Part shown: in pieces, positions 63,916 to 64,000 of the stretch
Layout of the letters: each line of letters begins with the position of its first letter
Position numbering within the stretch: the first letter of the stretch is position 1
Assembly (NCBI RefSeq): GCF_000725545.1
Contig: NZ_JNZP01000027.1
Span: 31,080-95,079 of the forward strand
DNA: 64,000 nt
Source of the DNA: Streptomyces exfoliatus
Lineage (GTDB): Bacteria; Actinomycetota; Actinomycetes; Streptomycetales; Streptomycetaceae
Reading direction: 5' to 3'
Program-made: the position numbers and the translations under genes
The notes under the pieces: model-generated
What the model saw: the letters and a program-made list of their open reading frames with translations, nothing else
What the model was told of the DNA's origin: nothing
The model's database searches: none

Positions 63916-64000
63916 CAGCCGCGTACCAGAGGGGTGTCCACGAGGTGTTCGGCGAGGAACCAGACCTGTGCCTCGCCGGTGCGGATGACCTCGGAGACGA
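63915..64000 (-). CDS. C-terminal fragment of a gene entering from the right edge
   Basis: The last 28 codons read VSEVIRTGEAQVWFLAEHLVDTPLVRG and a TGA that overlaps the next ATG by one base. The E-x-x-x-W-F-L-x-x-H-L pattern could be the end of a Dps/ferritin-like protein, but this is too short to be sure. Confidence 0.4.
   Translation of the reverse strand, partial: VSEVIRTGEAQVWFLAEHLVDTPLVRG

Overview
The window is high-GC actinobacterial DNA, most likely a Streptomyces chromosome. The evidence is the very high GC with G/C-ending codons, frequent GTG and occasional TTG starts, 4-base ATGA/GTGA overlaps inside operons, and a purine-catabolism block whose gene content and order match what I know from streptomycetes. 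No tRNA, rRNA, CRISPR array, transposase or integrase was recognised.

Left part (1-20 kb). After a truncated FnIII lipoprotein gene and a small hypothetical gene comes a purine-salvage and urate-degradation region. A minus-strand run of OHCU decarboxylase, HIU hydrolase and uricase is followed by an NCS2 permease, 8-oxoguanine deaminase, a second NCS2 permease and a racemase-like gene. On the plus strand are hydroxypyruvate isomerase, tartronate-semialdehyde reductase and catalase, and further on glyoxylate carboligase (gcl). Together these take up purines or urate, open the ring, pass glyoxylate towards glycerate, and remove the H2O2 made by uricase. Two operator families are readable by eye. 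One is a TCAACA-N3-TGTTGA palindrome overlapping the -35 box of both the uricase operon and catalase. The other is a tandem TTCCG-N5-CRGAA double site with fixed 21-bp spacing upstream of hyi and gcl.

Middle-left (13-30 kb). This stretch is mixed housekeeping and accessory: a secreted HNH nuclease, an MFS exporter with a divergent ArsR-like regulator, a zinc-ribbon/endonuclease-like protein, a GNAT enzyme, a 21-bp tandem repeat, a TTG-started NADP-binding oxidoreductase with a divergent HxlR regulator, two acyl-CoA synthetases with a divergent GAF-LuxR regulator, an orphan SUKH-3 immunity-like gene, a winged-helix protein and a CorA-type Mg2+ transporter.

Defence island (about 29.9-41.7 kb). 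Four co-directional genes with overlapping ends encode a 1571-aa GHKL/sacsin-like ATPase fused to an SF2 helicase, a NERD nuclease fused to a UvrD-like helicase, a DrmA-like helicase and a DrmB-like DUF1998 protein. This is a DISARM-related set with no methyltransferase and no DrmC nuclease. The island sits exactly between the 3' end of corA and a diverged second copy of that 3' end, which looks like an insertion scar. This is the best candidate for an undescribed system.

Right part (41.7-64 kb). Nearly everything is on the minus strand: several alpha/beta hydrolases (one lacking its nucleophilic serine), AraC, PucR and two large AAA-LuxR regulators, an FMN reductase/LLM monooxygenase pair, a sugar ABC importer operon ending in its own LuxR-type regulator, and a hydrolase/amidohydrolase/membrane-protein operon. 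The window ends in a decayed flavoprotein disulfide reductase pseudogene and a truncated gene.
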